Source of the DNA: Cytospora piceicola
Lineage: Eukaryota > Ascomycota > Sordariomycetes > Diaporthales > Cytosporaceae
DNA: 64,000 bases
Assembly: GCA_023375675.1 (NCBI GenBank)
Contig: JALQBC010000019.1
Coordinates: forward strand, 620,001-684,000
Direction: 5' to 3'
Shown piece by piece: positions 1 through 12,013 of this stretch. Position 1 is the stretch's first letter; every line of letters begins with the position of its first letter. The position numbers were made by a program, and so were the translations under genes. Below the pieces are notes generated by a model that made no database searches, was not told where the DNA came from, and saw only the letters and a list, made by a program, of their open reading frames with translations.

Positions 1-2056
1 TGCCGTCGGCAGGACGCCACACCATGCAGTTGGGGAGAGCACGGAAGTGGGCCAGGGTCTCGATAGGCTGGTGGGTAGGACCGTCCTCACCAAGACCGAT
101 AGAGTCGTGGGTGGCGACCCAGATAACACGGTGCTGGGACAGAGCGGACAGACGGACGGCACCGGCGGCGTAGGAAACGAAGTTCAGGAAAGTACCACCG
201 TAAGGCAGGACGGTGCCGTAGGCAGCCAGACCGTTCATGATGGCGCCCATACCGTGCTCACGGACACCGTAGCGGATGTAACGTCCACTGTAGTCGCCGA
301 GACCAGTGGCAGGGGGCTGGAAGTCAACAGCTTCCTTCCACCTTGTCAGGTTGGAGCCAGTCAGATCTGCGGAACCACCCAGCAGCTCGGGGATGACGCT
401 GTGGATCTTCTGGAGAACGATCTCGGACAGCTTTCGGGAGGCAACAGCGGAGTCCTCAGGGGTGTAAACGGGCAGGGACTTCTCCCATCCCTCGGGCAGC
501 TCGTCGCGGAGACGGCGGCTGAGGTCCTCGTACTCAGCCTTGTGCTTCTCGCCGTAGCTAGCGAAGAGCTTGTTCCACTCCTGCTCGGCGGCGGCGCCGG
601 AAGTAGCGGCGGCCTTGCAGTGGTCGTAAACCTCCTGGGGAACAGCGAAGCTCTCCTCGGGGTTGAAGCCCCACTTCTCCTTGAGCTGCTTGATATCATC
701 AGCCTTCAGGGGGGAACCGTGGACACCGTGGGTGCCCTGGTTCTTAGAGCCGAAACCAATGATGGTCCTCAGCTTGATAAGGGTAGGCTTGTCGGTGGTG
801 GCCTTGGCCTCCTTGAGGGCGGCCTCGATGCCAGCCAGGTCGTTGTCACCGTCAGCGACCTCAAGAACCTGCCAGCCGTACGCCTCGTATCGCTTCTTGA
901 CGTCCTCGGTGAAGGCCTGGTTGGTGTCACCGTCGATGGAGATATGGTTGTCATCCCAGATGGCAATCAGGTTGCCGAGCTGCAGGTGACCAGCGAGGGA
1001 AGAGGCCTCGGAGGAGACACCCTCCATCAAGCAGCCGTCGCCGAGGAAGCAGTATGTGTAGTTGTTGACGAGGTCAAAGCCGGGCTTGTTGAAGACAGCG
1101 GCAGTGTGGGCCTGGCCCATGGCGAGACCGACAGCATTGCAGATACCCTGGCCAAGAGGACCAGTGGTGACCTCAATACCGGGGGTGTCGTGGCACTCAG
1201 GGTGGCCGGGGGTGATGCTGTCGACGGACTAGAAGCGCCAGTCAGTCAATGGGTCATGGGAGCCCTGGTGAGTGGGGAGCAAACTTACACGGAAGGCCTT
1301 CAGGTCGTCAATGGACAGGGCGTATCCGTAGAGGTGGAGCAGAGCATACTGGAGCATGCATCCGTGTCCGTTGCTGTTAAGGTGGAGTTAGCAATAGTGA
1401 CCAACAGCAACAGTTATGCAGCAGAGATGGCCAACTCACGAGAGAACGAAGCGGTCACGGTTCAACCACTTGGGGTTCTTGGGGTTGAACTGCATGAACT
1501 TGTTGAAAAGAACGTGGGCAACAGGTGCCATGCCCCTATAGGTTGAGAAAAATGAAGTCAGTCAACGGCCCAACAAATCAAATTGGCGTCTTCGCGCCTT
1601 CTTTCCATAGTCCCATGTTTGCGCGTATCGCGAAAGCCGCGCAGAACGGTCCTGGAGGGAAGAAAATGGATTGGTAGAGGAACGTACATAGGGGCACCGG
1701 GGTGACCGGAGTTGGCATGGGCGGTCGCATCAGCCTAGAAGACAGAACAGTGAGCAATTGATCTTTCGAGGGTAACAATAGCTGTAGCTGCAGCTTCTGA
1801 AAACCAGTACGCAGCCAGCCCTTCCCCTCGCCACTGGCTCGAAGACATCTCGAGACAATACGTGGTGAAGGCTGGTGGTGAGCGAGGGGCAACGGTAGCT
1901 GCAGAGGCAGCTTTTCACTCAACGAGAGCGGGGGCGGGGAAGCATCTCTCGACCAGCAGCTACACAGGTCAAGCAGAGCAGCGCAAAGCAAAAGGAACTT
2001 ACCGAGAGGACTCGGATGGTGTTGATAGTGAGCTCGTCAGTCTTAGTGAAACCCAT
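1..2056 (-). CDS. TKL1: Transketolase (3' end beyond the left edge)
   Basis: Thiamine-diphosphate enzyme of the non-oxidative pentose phosphate pathway; it moves two-carbon ketol units between sugar phosphates in the cytosol. Five coding exons are visible on the minus strand: 2003-2056, 1688-1734, 1440-1535, 1289-1373 and 1-1228 (partial), with GT-AG introns of 268, 152, 66 and 60 nt. The protein starts [18 protein letters not shown]. It then carries the family signatures: [20 protein letters not shown] near the N-terminus, the ThDP motif GDGCLMEG followed by NLIAIWDDN, and further on the pyrimidine-domain stretch [13 protein letters not shown]. About 503 codons are present; the family usually has about 680, so the C-terminal quarter lies outside the window. 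Splice phases agree across all junctions. The identification is very secure. Four introns crowded near the 5' end is a common pattern in filamentous fungal housekeeping genes. Confidence 0.97.
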
Positions 2057-4261
2057 CTTGACGGTTGTATCAAATGGTGTTTGTATAAGGGGGTATATGG
2101 AGGGGTGAAAAGATGGCAATTCAAAATGGAAGGAGAGAGGAAGAGAAGAAGTAGGCGCAAAACGGTTGGGGGGGGTGTCGACCAAATGGTGGAAACAAGA
2201 GAGGAGCGCGGGATATATTGCTAAACGGCAGGTCCCAGTCAAAACGTTTGCCAGTGCCAGTGCCAGTCTCAGTCCCAGTATCTGTACGGTATTACACTAT
2301 CCTTTGCTATCTATACGGAGTCGCTCAAGTAACCTCTGGGCAACTCGTCAAGACTGGTACGGAAGGCCCCGTCCGTTCTGGCCTTACCTTTACGTGCCAG
2401 ATCCCAGAAATTACTGGGTAATTACTGGCAATGAAGTGGGAGGCGACTTCGGGGACCCGTCGAAACGGCGGGATGCTCATCAATGCTTTCATGGCCCATG
2501 ACACGCCTTCACTGATTTGACGCTTGTGGCCCATTGATTCCATCATCACGGTGGGGTCCGTTCTGTCGGAGAGGGTCCATGAACGCCCTGATTTTATTTT
2601 CTGCTATGTAACTAGCCAAACCGCCCTGCCGCCAGAGTCGTCGACCAGTCAAAGTCTATCTACCTAGGTATGAGGTGTCGATACTGTGAGGTGCCTACTT
2701 TAAGGAGGGCCTAGGTGGGTACCTCTACCAAGTACAGAAGAAGTATGTACCATAACAGCCATAGTATTATTATCTCACCGTTCCCAGTGGCGAGTCCTCC
2801 CTGAATTTTCCCGTCTTCTGTGCTTCTTTGATTTTACTACTATTTATTTACTGCTAGCATCTTCTATGGTTATCAATTAGCTTGTGACATTCCCTTACCA
2901 ATCAGACCCCCTCCAGGCTCTCGCTGCGAACTGACAACGGCATCGGTGCTCCGTGCCGTTAGAAATTTCGACTTGCCCCGCGGATGGCCCGGACATACGT
3001 CACCGCCTGCTAAACCTAGCTATTGCTCCTTTTTTTTTCTTCTCTCTCTCTTAACAGGAGAACGACGTCACCTTCCCCATAATTATTGAGTAGTTGTCCT
3101 TCGCCGTTTCACTTCAACTCCCGAGCTTTCGAGCGAGCAATATTTCTTATACCGCGCAGTCAGGCAGTATGGAGTCTTTCTTTTGTTCTGATCCGTCTTC
3201 TCGCTCAACATGTGTCGACGGCATGTGTGTCCGGCCGTAGACGACCTCCGGCATGTCCGGCGTGACACCGCTCAAGATATCGCCGGCATTTTCTACCGGC
3301 TGTTGCCACCCCACCATGATTGCATCTTGTTATCAAGCTTGCGTTGTTGGTAATCAGGCTTGATATTCTGGCGGTTGGCGCTCGGGACAGCATGTCAATG
3401 CCTACAGCTGTCTCACCGAAGAACATTGCTTTGGAAGCCTTCCAGGTTGAGTCTCAACCTCGAGCCGGCCTAAACAATATCCGACATCGCCCCTCTATCA
3501 TCATAGGCTGCACCCTACGACTCAATCACGAGCCAGTGCCAAGGCTACAGATCTCGGGGAACGGCTACTCATTTTCGGGCACTCAATCCGGTTTTACTTA
3601 CGTAGATAGCTTCGGAGAGCACAGAGGCATATCTGTCGAGTCTGGCACGTCGACAACGACTTTCTCGTGCACTCACGACTTCGGTCAGTCGGTGTTAAAG
3701 TCTGATATACAGGGCGGATATGTGTTTTGACAGTCGATAAAATACAAAAGTCTAAAGGGTATCAGAGCTGAAAATCAGAATCCGCACGATCTCTTCGCAA
3801 CCAAAAAACGCCCTTCTATGAGTGGGATATCTAGCCAGAACCATCAAAACCGAGATGATCCCTTATGTATTAAATCAAACCAAAACATCCCGACCAGTAT
3901 CCACGTAATGCAACAGTAGGGAAACGCAGGGATTAATCTTCCACCATCCCAGTGACCCGTTGGAAACTCCATAGCGCTTGAAAAGCAACGCATGTGAAAG
4001 GAAAACCGCATAATAGCCGTTGTGCGCCAGATATGCGTATGTACCTCCGCCTTGGGAGAGGAGTCAAGACGATGACATATCATCGTACGCTGTAGCCCCT
4101 CTGCTCGATGCACCGTCGCAATAGTCGCGGTACAGCTGCGTGTGGACCAGCTGATCCAAGTTGAAAGGCTGATAAGCCCCAAAACCGCAAGGAATCAGAG
4201 GCCCCTGTCCGCCCACCCCGTTCTCCGTTGTGTGTTGGGTCACCCTCGCCTGGGTGCCAGC
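2057..4261. other. Intergenic region between divergently placed genes
   Basis: No convincing gene is seen. The part next to 2057 is the promoter and 5' leader of transketolase. One copy of the palindrome TACCTAGGTA lies at 2661-2670, and a CT-rich tract ends near 3050. The part near 4070-4261 is the 3' flank of the zinc-finger gene and contains an in-frame 65-codon extension of it (see findings). A reading frame of about 110 codons starting at ATG 3392 has no recognisable similarity and is not called. Confidence 0.6.
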
Positions 4262-5405
4262 CTAAGGCCCAGGTGATTGTGCCAGCCCCAGAGTCTGGTT
4301 GAACTGGTTCAAGACGCTCTGCATCGTCTGCATCTGCGCCTTCATCTCGTTGACCAGTCGGCTCTGGTCCTGCACATGCTGGCGCAGTTCGACATTCTCC
4401 TGCCGGAGCCTCTTGACCTCCTCATGCAGGCCGCCACCCTCGTCCTCACCCCCCTCGCGGCCCAAGTCGTCAACGCTGCGCTTCCTCTTCATCCCGGTCT
4501 CGTCCGCGTGGCTCAGGTGTACAGGGCTCACGGCCAGCCCGGCCATGACATTGAAGGCGGCCGACGCGACGTCGCTAGCGCTGTCGTCGGTGTTGTTGTC
4601 GCCCGGGCTGTTCATCTGGATCGGCCCCGCGGGACCGGGACCGGGACCTGTATGTACCCTGCGCAGATGCTCCGCTAGGTTTTCCTGGCGCGAGAAGCCC
4701 TTGCCACTGGATCGTTTGCAGTTCTCGTGAGGGCACAGGAGCCTCTTTTTTGGACCGCCATGTTTCATGTGAACCTCGCGCTCGTGTCGGAGAAGGCCGC
4801 CGCTGTACGTGAAGCCCTGTATCTTCTCACAGCCAGGGACTGTGCAGACGTAGGGCCGTTCGTGCTTGTCCATGTGCTTGCTATATTGTTAGAAGTTACA
4901 TTAGCCATCGTCATTGGTTTCGGGGGGGGGGGGGGGTTGGGGCCACGGGGAATGGGGAATATGGGTTTGCTTACCTCCACTCGCATTTCCGTCGGAACTT
5001 CCTATCAGGCTCCTTACAATCGAGCCATGTGCAGACGTACTTTCCGGACTCGTCCTTGGTCACCTCACGGTTGGGCTTAGCGATGGGCTTGCTGCGCGTG
5101 GGTGTAGGATGTGTGGAGTTGAGTCCGCTCTGCATAGCAGGTGACAACTCTCTGACGGGGACGTTGGCAGGATCGACATTGGGAGGCGCGACAGGACCTA
5201 GATCCAAAGCGGGCGAGGGCGATGCGCCAAACGTAGCAGAGGAGGTATCGTGGGTCGTAGGTTCGTAAGTGGCCGCAGCCAGATCGGCCATGTCGGCTAC
5301 ATTCGCCTCGGTATTGATGTACTTATTCAGGTCATGGTCGTTCTCGCCCACGGGAGCGTAGGCGCTGTCGTCGTGGAACGACCGGGGCTCGTATGCGACA
5401 CTCAT
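4262..5405 (-). CDS. C2H2 zinc-finger protein with C-terminal coiled coil
   Basis: Probable nuclear DNA-binding protein of 349 residues; function unknown. Exons are 4975-5405 and 4262-4880, joined by a 94-nt intron that contains a run of 15 C on the sense strand. Splicing restores the finger around CEWSKHMDKH. Three C2H2-like units follow one another: YVCTWLDCKEP...H...H, YVCTVPGC...RHEREVH and LLCPHENCKR...LAEHLRRVH. The N-terminal 110 residues are acidic and disordered, with PTPTRSKPIAKPNRE just before the fingers. After the fingers come a basic KRKRS motif and a heptad-rich stretch (EEVKRLRQENVELRQHVQDQ) that looks like a leucine-zipper-type coiled coil. The start at ATG 5405 (MSVAYEPRSF) is the first ATG of the open frame. 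The frame ends in TAG and stays open for 65 further codons. Confidence 0.88.
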
Positions 5406-6761
5406 CTTGCAAGGCTGGCCGTACGCCCGGGATGTGAGGAAGCTCTGTGGGCGCGGAGGTGTTTGCGGATGCGCCGGTCGGGGTTTCGGGTGTGAAGGAA
5501 GGAAGAGCACAAGGAGAGAGGATCGCGTCGCCGGAACTCCAGATGCCGCCCAGGCCAGAAAATAGCCTAAGTAATTATACAGAATAAAGAAACGTGCCAA
5601 TAAGCCCCGGCAGAAAGCCTATGATGTCCTCCGTTCGGGGGTCGTAAGGCGGAACAACTTCTAGGAGATGGGCTGAATTAGATGCTGGCCGAAGTGTGTC
5701 GAGTTAGGATTGACCTGCTCTGGAAATGTTGTGTCCAATCAGCGGGCTTCGACCCGGATCCACAAACGTCCACGGATGTTCGATGTTCGATATCCCGAGG
5801 TTAAAGCGGGTTGCTTATGTCAGCTCTTGACTGTTGCAGCCTCGGCGATAGCGATAGCGACAACGATAACAGATTCAAGAGGTAAACCAGATAAGGAATG
5901 CTGGCTTGGAGCTACTTGCGCTCGATGGACTCTAGAACGGGGACTACCATTTGTCCCAGATGCATCCTCCTGAAGCATCACCGCCCCCATCGCGATGGAA
6001 CCCTCTTTTATATATGAAAGAGATCATCATAATGAGATGAGACAGAACAGGCAGATGACCGACGCCTTCGGAGGGTGTGTGAAACCATCAGTAGCTGAGC
6101 TCCCAAGGCAGTAGTAGGTGACGAGTGACTCATCTCAGGCGGCAGCCACATACTTAGCCAACCATCGAGTCAGGTTGCCTCTTTACCAACAACGAGATCC
6201 TTCAGCCCTGCGACAGTGTCATCCATGTTCGCCCGAGCCCGATGTAGCTCGAGCACACTTCTCGAACAAGGAAACTCGTTGGCAACTGCACCGCCACACT
6301 GAGTTGGGTGGCAGGACTGTGAGAGGCCGAAGGATGAGCAAGCCAAGTGGCGGCCTGGCCTCACTCCACGGCCTGTGGCTGAATGCTACCTAGGTACTTG
6401 GTTGGCAACTTGCTGGCACTCGCCAGCACTCGTACCTGCAGCGAGTGGAAAAACGTGGCCTACTTCGTGACCCAACGGGAAGAGCTGAATGTCCGCGGTT
6501 AGGCATGACACGCCACGGGCCGTTGAACAACATCGGGAGCAGCCACGCAGGCCTCACTGCCGGCAGAGGCCACACTTCTTCCGAGGCAGAGGGAACCACT
6601 CATGGCTGGTCAGCTGATAGATAATGAAGGATTTTGACTAATCGGGAGGAAAAGCCTGGCACTTGCCAAACTCGAGTGTCCCGGAGAGGACGAGGACAGG
6701 GCATTGTAGCTCCTGGCGAAATGGAAAGGTGCGCCATCTTGGCTGCCTGCCTGGCTGTGTG

Positions 6762-6793
<32 letters not shown>

Positions 6794-8507
6794 TGCGTGT
6801 GAATAACTTGGCTGGCAGATGTGAGAGGTGACCTTTAAATCACGAGCTGTCCTTCGTTAGGCGTGGTCCTGGTCAGTCAGATGCTTTTCCTGTTTCGTGA
6901 TGAGTCCTACCGCATGGCACGGGCAGATGAATGCACACACCGTAGAGAGTGGTATTCAAGGCGGGCTGTTGTAGTCAGTCGAGACGTCGGTAAAGGATAA
7001 ATCAACTCAAGGTAGTGACGACGAGTCGTATAACGGAAAGAGTACCCGGCAGAAAAGAGAAATGCCCTTGTGACTGGACTCAGTTTGGATGGTTCAAGGC
7101 AACAATCCATCATTGATGTCGCCTGCGCTTCGTCGTAGGTACCTCTTTGTGAGTCAAGGTCGCTGAGCGTACGTGAGAGACTTCACCACGCCGAGGCCTA
7201 TCGTTCAAAAAACCTGCTCTAGCTGCAATGCAAAAGTTGAAAGAGCCATGCCCGCCAGCAGCCGCCGCACAACATTGATTGGAGTGACAGCTGCCTTTGC
7301 AATTCTTGGGGCCCTCGCAGCTTTCAGCTGAGCGTGAACGTGTTCAGAAATCCCCCCTGCGAGCGCGTGTCGTTAATCCGTGCGGGCAATGCGTTGTTGA
7401 GGCTTCTGAGCCTCGGTACACTCGTGATGTGAAGGTATCCACGGAAAGATGGAGAATATCAACTGGTGGCCAGAGCCGTTTGGTCAGGCCGACCTTGTGT
7501 GTGGGCAGTGTTGCAGTTCGGTCAAAGTATTCAAATTCTGTCCCGAGGTCAACAAAGGAACTGGCAGATTTGATGAGGGGCAGTTCCAGCAACCCAACGG
7601 AACTGGTCCAGGCATCTCTGCGTTGTGTCCTGAAAAGCGAGGTTGAGGAAGATGTTTCAGCCTTGCAGCCTCAGGCTAGAAGACGCATGGATCAACGACA
7701 AAAGTTTATCAACAACGTTGCCCAATAACAGTTTGACATGAATGGTATCGATCTTGCCTGCTTCAAACCATGGGCAATGTCAATAAAGCATTAACATCAT
7801 GCAAGATCGATCGACCAGATTCTATATCTCGGAAAACCTCACCATAAAGTTTGTCGTCGATATGAGCCTGGCTATCAAAGGTCGGTCAACGATCGAAGTT
7901 GCTATGTACATCAATCGTTGTTCTACATGTGGATTACAAGGTTATTTTGACCTAATCCGTCACAGATCATTACCTTATCCTATACTTTCTACTGCGTTCT
8001 AGAGGCTCTGTGAATCGTTATCCTTGTTATTACATACTCAATTCAACTTTGCAAATCACATCTTTTGTCCCGCGGGATTTGTAGCACTTACTGGCGTACT
8101 GTAGTGCATAGCTGCCGCCACCATGCAGCTAGAACCACCTGGCCAAGTAAAAACGTCCCGTTCAACCGCCGATTGTTGGGAAGCCATTCCGTAACCCAAA
8201 AGGGCCGAACGTGCTCCACTCAAGGGCCAAAAAAAAAAGACAGGGCCTGACTCCGACATCCCAGTCCGAATACCTTATTGTATATCCCCGAGATATAAAG
8301 CTCATCCCCGTCCTCGCCTTCACTAAACTTTTCTTGTATCTGTACCCCAGTGGCCTCGGCATCTTTCCCAACCAGACTTTTGGAATCTCATCCTGCTTGT
8401 CAGGCTCCAGTTCTGAGCAGTTCTGAGATATCACTCAAAGCTTTGAATTGGTGTGGCCCGGCCTGAAAAACTGATAGCACGCGCCTCCATTGCTCTTCAG
8501 TTGAAGT
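5406..8507. other. Gene-poor 3.1-kb intergenic region
   Basis: No supported gene. It contains the promoter side of the zinc-finger gene on the left and of the MFS permease on the right, one TACCTAGGTA palindrome at 6387-6396, and the microsatellite at 6756-6801. Open frames here are short, lack good ATG starts and resemble no family that I recognise. Confidence 0.6.
6756..6801. repeat. (TG)n then (TGCG)n microsatellite
   Basis: About 46 nt of alternating pyrimidine-purine sequence: a TG dinucleotide run passes into TGCG tetramers and ends in TGTG. It is non-coding and would be expected to be length-polymorphic. Such alternating tracts are prone to Z-DNA, but that is inference. Confidence 0.9.
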
Positions 8508-10180
8508 ATGGCCACAAAGGCTTATGAGTCCCCATCAATGGGCGACGCCAAAAAAGACCTGGTACAACAGCCACATGAGACGGTCACTGCGACAGACAAT
8601 GACTACCCCATCGAGAGGGTCGAGGCAGTCTACCGGAAGCTGGACCTGAGAATCATCCCAGGTAAATGCCACCCTCGTCTTTTCGCGTCATGCAGTGAGG
8701 CGCTCACACGAAATCCACAGCTTTCTGGATCCTCTACTTCATCTGCAGCGCAATCCGCTCCAACATCGGTCTGGCCCAAACAATGAACGCCAAGCAGGGC
8801 CATGACCTGATGCAGGTCTTACACCTGTCCTCCCACGACACATCCACCGCCCTGGCCTTGTTCTACGTCTCCTATGTCATCTTTGACTGCCCATCCAGCC
8901 TCATCATGAGCAAGCTCGGCCCGCGCATCTGGATGGCCAGGATCGTGTTTGCCGTGGGCGCCATCGGCATGTGCTTCGCCGCCGTCCAGTCCGCCTGGAG
9001 TGTCAAGTTCCTGCGCTTCCTGCTGGGCTTCGTCATCGCCGGGATGTGGCCTGGCATGAGTTATTACCTGACATTGTTCTACCCGCCTACTCGGACCGGG
9101 AAGCGCATCGGCATGTACTTCAGCGCCGCGCAGATCTCTGCCGCTGTCGTGGGTCTCGTGAGTGCTGGGTTCCAAAAGATGGACGGCCTGGGAGGGATCG
9201 TCGGGTTCCAGTGGATGTTCATCATCTGGGGCGCCCTCGCCGTCATCTTGGGCGTGGTGCTGCTCTGGTGGCTTCCTGACCGCCCTCTTCCTCCGGGCGA
9301 AAAGCGCGTCAAGAAGGGCCTTATGAAGTACTTCCCCGCAACACCTGAGGCTCTCAAGGGTGAGGACGCCCTTGTGCACTACCACGATCTCAAGAGGGTG
9401 TACCACCCTCGCCCATGGACGTGGAAGGACCTCGGCTATGTCCTCATCGACTGGCGACTCTGGCCACTGGTCATGATGTACTTTGGCGTCGTGGGTGTCG
9501 GCATCGGGACGCAACTCTACGGAAACGTCATCATCGCATCCATCAACCCAAACTACTCCGATATCCAGGTCAGCCTGTTGTTTGCGCCCATATGGGTCAT
9601 GGACTTCTTCGCTATCCTCATCGTCACGCCTATCAGTGACCGCTTCCACAAGCTCCGGCCCGTCTTCTTCTCGGCCGCGGTACTCATCCAGATCGCGGGC
9701 CTGCTCACCGTGACCTTCGCCCTCGACAACCAATGGGCCCGTTACGGCGGCCTCCTCATGGTGGGCTTCGGCCTGGGCCCCACGGTGCCGATCTGTATGA
9801 CCTGGACCAACGAGATCTTCCAGGCCCGCCACGGTGAGGTCGGTGTTGCCGCCTCCGGCGCTCTTGTTTCTGGCCTCGGAAACCTGGGCAGTGTCATGAC
9901 TACCTATGCGCTCTACACCGGCTGGCCTGCCGACGCGGCCACCGGTCCACACCAGTTTCGGCGGAGTAACCTGACAATGATCGGGATCCTGTGCCTCAGC
10001 ATCGTCAGCAGCTTCGCCATGGAGATCCTGCTGAGGGTGTTTGGAAACAAGCCGAGTCAGAGGATCCTGAGCAACGGCAGCTCGACAGTCGACTCGTTTG
10101 ACGACTTCCAAGACGGAGCCGCACGCCGGGAGCAGGTGCAGCGTGGCTTTGGCGGTTTGGGGAGGGTATGGAGGAAGTAG
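8508..10180 (+). CDS. MFS permease, anion:cation symporter (Dal5/allantoate-nicotinate type)
   Basis: Plasma-membrane transporter of 537 residues, probably for an organic anion such as a vitamin precursor, allantoate or a related carboxylate. Exons are 8508-8661 and 8721-10180; the 59-nt intron splits the codon giving ...LRIIP-AFWILYFICSAIRSNIG. This N-terminal block, with the charged YRKLDLRIIP lead into TM1, is characteristic of the fungal anion:cation symporter family. About twelve hydrophobic segments can be followed. The loop between TM2 and TM3 has the family form (MSKLGPRIWMARI), and the central loop is hydrophilic (roughly residues 220-270). The C-terminal tail is Ser-rich and cytosolic. 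The start ATG is preceded by an A at -3. The substrate cannot be read from the sequence, and no neighbouring catabolic gene helps. Confidence 0.92.
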
Positions 10181-10526
10181 AAGGAGCCTCCTCTCTCGGC
10201 CAAACGACGTCCTATATACCGTTTTGCATCAAATCATGACGACATAAGCAACACTTCACCAAAGGACGTTACGGTCAGATATGGACAACGTGGTCCCCTC
10301 TACGCCTCGGGGTAGCACAACGAGCCCCTGGACTACACCTGGGCACGCAGCCTCCGGAACCGATGTGGTCCCTGCGTGCCCCTGACAATAGCATCAAGAC
10401 CTGCAATGCTTCACCAATCTACTTCTCAGCACATACTCTTACGATGCCCAAACTGGGCTCGCATGGCGCTATACGACAAACTCTCCTAGGCACGAACGAT
10501 TCGTCAGGAGCCAATCCCCTTTGAAA

Positions 10527-10839
10527 GCGACAGTGCTGCTACGCCATCGCGGCCAATCGGGCCTGGCAGGTTAGGCCAAACGAGCTCAGTGGGACGGCGT
10601 CTGTTGAAATCCCTTTTCCTTTTTGGTTTATTTTTTCTTGCGTTTTGTGATGATACCCCATCCGTGTTCGGATACGCTGTCTACGCGAAGGTTTTATGGT
10701 TACGGTTTTTGACGAAAACAATCAAGTGTCAAACCGTTCTTCGCCACCTCGACAGCGAAAGTGCTTCTACGCCATCGCTGGGACTGCGTATCGTCTGACA
10801 CGAGGAACTGTGCCAGCGACAATGCTTGTGCGCTATCGC
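10527..10839 (+). repeat. Three imperfect copies of a 24-nt element
   Basis: Copies lie at 10527-10550, 10755-10778 and 10816-10839. Each starts with GCGA and ends with ATCGC, so the ends can pair (GCGA/TCGC), and the core reads roughly GTGCTNCTACGCC. Copies 1 and 2 differ at about two positions; copy 3 is more diverged. The flanks are unrelated, so this is not a simple tandem array. Confidence 0.6.
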
Positions 10840-11289
10840 ATTTGGCCTTTTCTTCGTGGGCGTGCGTTTGTTTGGCTTAATAGAAAACCCGTGTCTCTTT
10901 TGGAGAAACATTGTAGGCTTCGACTGGTCGCTCTTTTTGTCATCTAGATAGATATTCCCGGGCTGTGATGCCTTGGAGCTTCAATATGAGTCGATTGCCC
11001 TCTCCATTTTTCAGGACCTACGATTCGAAGTTGTATGCCACTAGACACTCCAGAGATCTCCATAGTCCACAGTTACTGCTCCTCAATCCGTGAAAAAGGT
11101 GCTTTCTCAGCCGCCACACAGCACAAGCCGGTTGTTGTAACAAGCAAGAAGTTCCCAGAACAGTGCGAAGAAACAGATCGGAGTAGTACCAGCAGCGAGC
11201 ACAAACCGAATCTCAGCTTACACCACTATCACCACTCCCAGTCCCTAGGAGAACAAGCAAACGTGGCGGCGTAGTGTCAGAGCCGGGCC

Positions 11290-11640
11290 GTGGATGACTT
11301 GGCCCGCTCCACCTGGCGCCCCCGGGCCGCCAAGGGTCACGATCGCATCGTGCGTGTGCTCATGAGACGGCTGTCCCCGGTCTGTCAGATCAACGGTCCG
11401 GACAACGACGGTATGACGGTAGTCATGAAAGCCGTCGAAAGGGGCTTCGATAACGTGGCACAGTCGTGCTCAACACGGGGGCCGTCGTGGACCAGGTGGA
11501 CAAACAAGGCCGCACGGCTGCCATTGAAGGGGGCTTAGGTTTGGGTGATAAAATGCTATTAGAGATCGGCGGAGGTTTCAAGCCAGAAAATGCAAGGTAT
11601 AGAAAATCTAAGTATGTAATTCTTAACTATTTGTATTGAG
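11290..11640 (+). pseudogene. Ankyrin-repeat gene relic, frameshifted
   Basis: A translated stretch reads GHDRIVRVLMRR, then GPDNDGMTVVMKAVERGFDNVAQ. A frame change follows near 11462-11472, and the sequence continues as VLNTGAVVDQVDKQGRTA before drifting off and stopping at about 11640. The alternation of helix-rich segments with the GxTxxxxAxxxG and GAxVDxxDxxGRTA patterns is that of ankyrin repeats. At most two repeats remain, there is no start codon or upstream domain, and one frameshift is needed. It is best read as a decayed fragment of a larger ankyrin protein gene. Confidence 0.55.
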
Positions 11641-12013
11641 TGCGAGATAGTGTCAGGGCGATGGCATACAGATATGCACGTACAGTTCGAAACTGCGTCT
11701 CGCGCCAGTAAGAAGGCCTCATCTCGCAAGAAAACAGGGGGTTGACCCTTTCCAGCAAAAGGCAATGTGAGTTCGCACCTGCATCCAGCCGCAGCGTGTG
11801 GGTGGCCCCATATGTCCGCAGCGTTTCCAGGTGACGGACTACTTTCTCGCCCGCTCATAGGTTGTGTTGGTTTGTGTTGGTTTATGTTGGTTGTGTTGGC
11901 TCCTAACTCGCTTTGTACTGGGGCATGGCTTGCTCCTTTGATCTCCGCCCCGAGCACATTTAGACTCCTCACCTCATTTCTTGCACTCATCTTAGACTTC
12001 TATCAAAAAAACA

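Larger units (their letters stand above)
10181..12013. other. Intergenic region with repeats and a gene relic
   Basis: No intact gene. Three imperfect copies of a 24-nt element lie at 10527-10839 and an ankyrin relic at about 11290-11640; both are listed separately. The last 200 nt before 12014 hold short direct repeats (GTTGTGTTGG and relatives, 11861-11900) and the promoter of the dehydrogenase. Confidence 0.6.

Noticed and set aside
47..1546. A 499-codon open frame on the plus strand over the transketolase gene
   Set aside because: It is antisense to the transketolase exons, crosses its introns, has no recognisable domain and reflects codon bias of the real gene.
3392..3730. Plus-strand frame ending HDFGQSVLKSDIQGG
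   Set aside because: No similarity to any family, no signal peptide and a weak context; treated as chance.
7297..7728. 143-codon plus-strand frame
   Set aside because: It lacks an ATG at its 5' end, has no recognised domain, and lies in a simple-repeat-bearing intergenic stretch.
8819..10111. A 430-codon minus-strand frame over the MFS gene
   Set aside because: Antisense shadow: low hydrophobicity and His/Glu/Asp-rich, with no similarity; the plus strand encodes a clear transporter.
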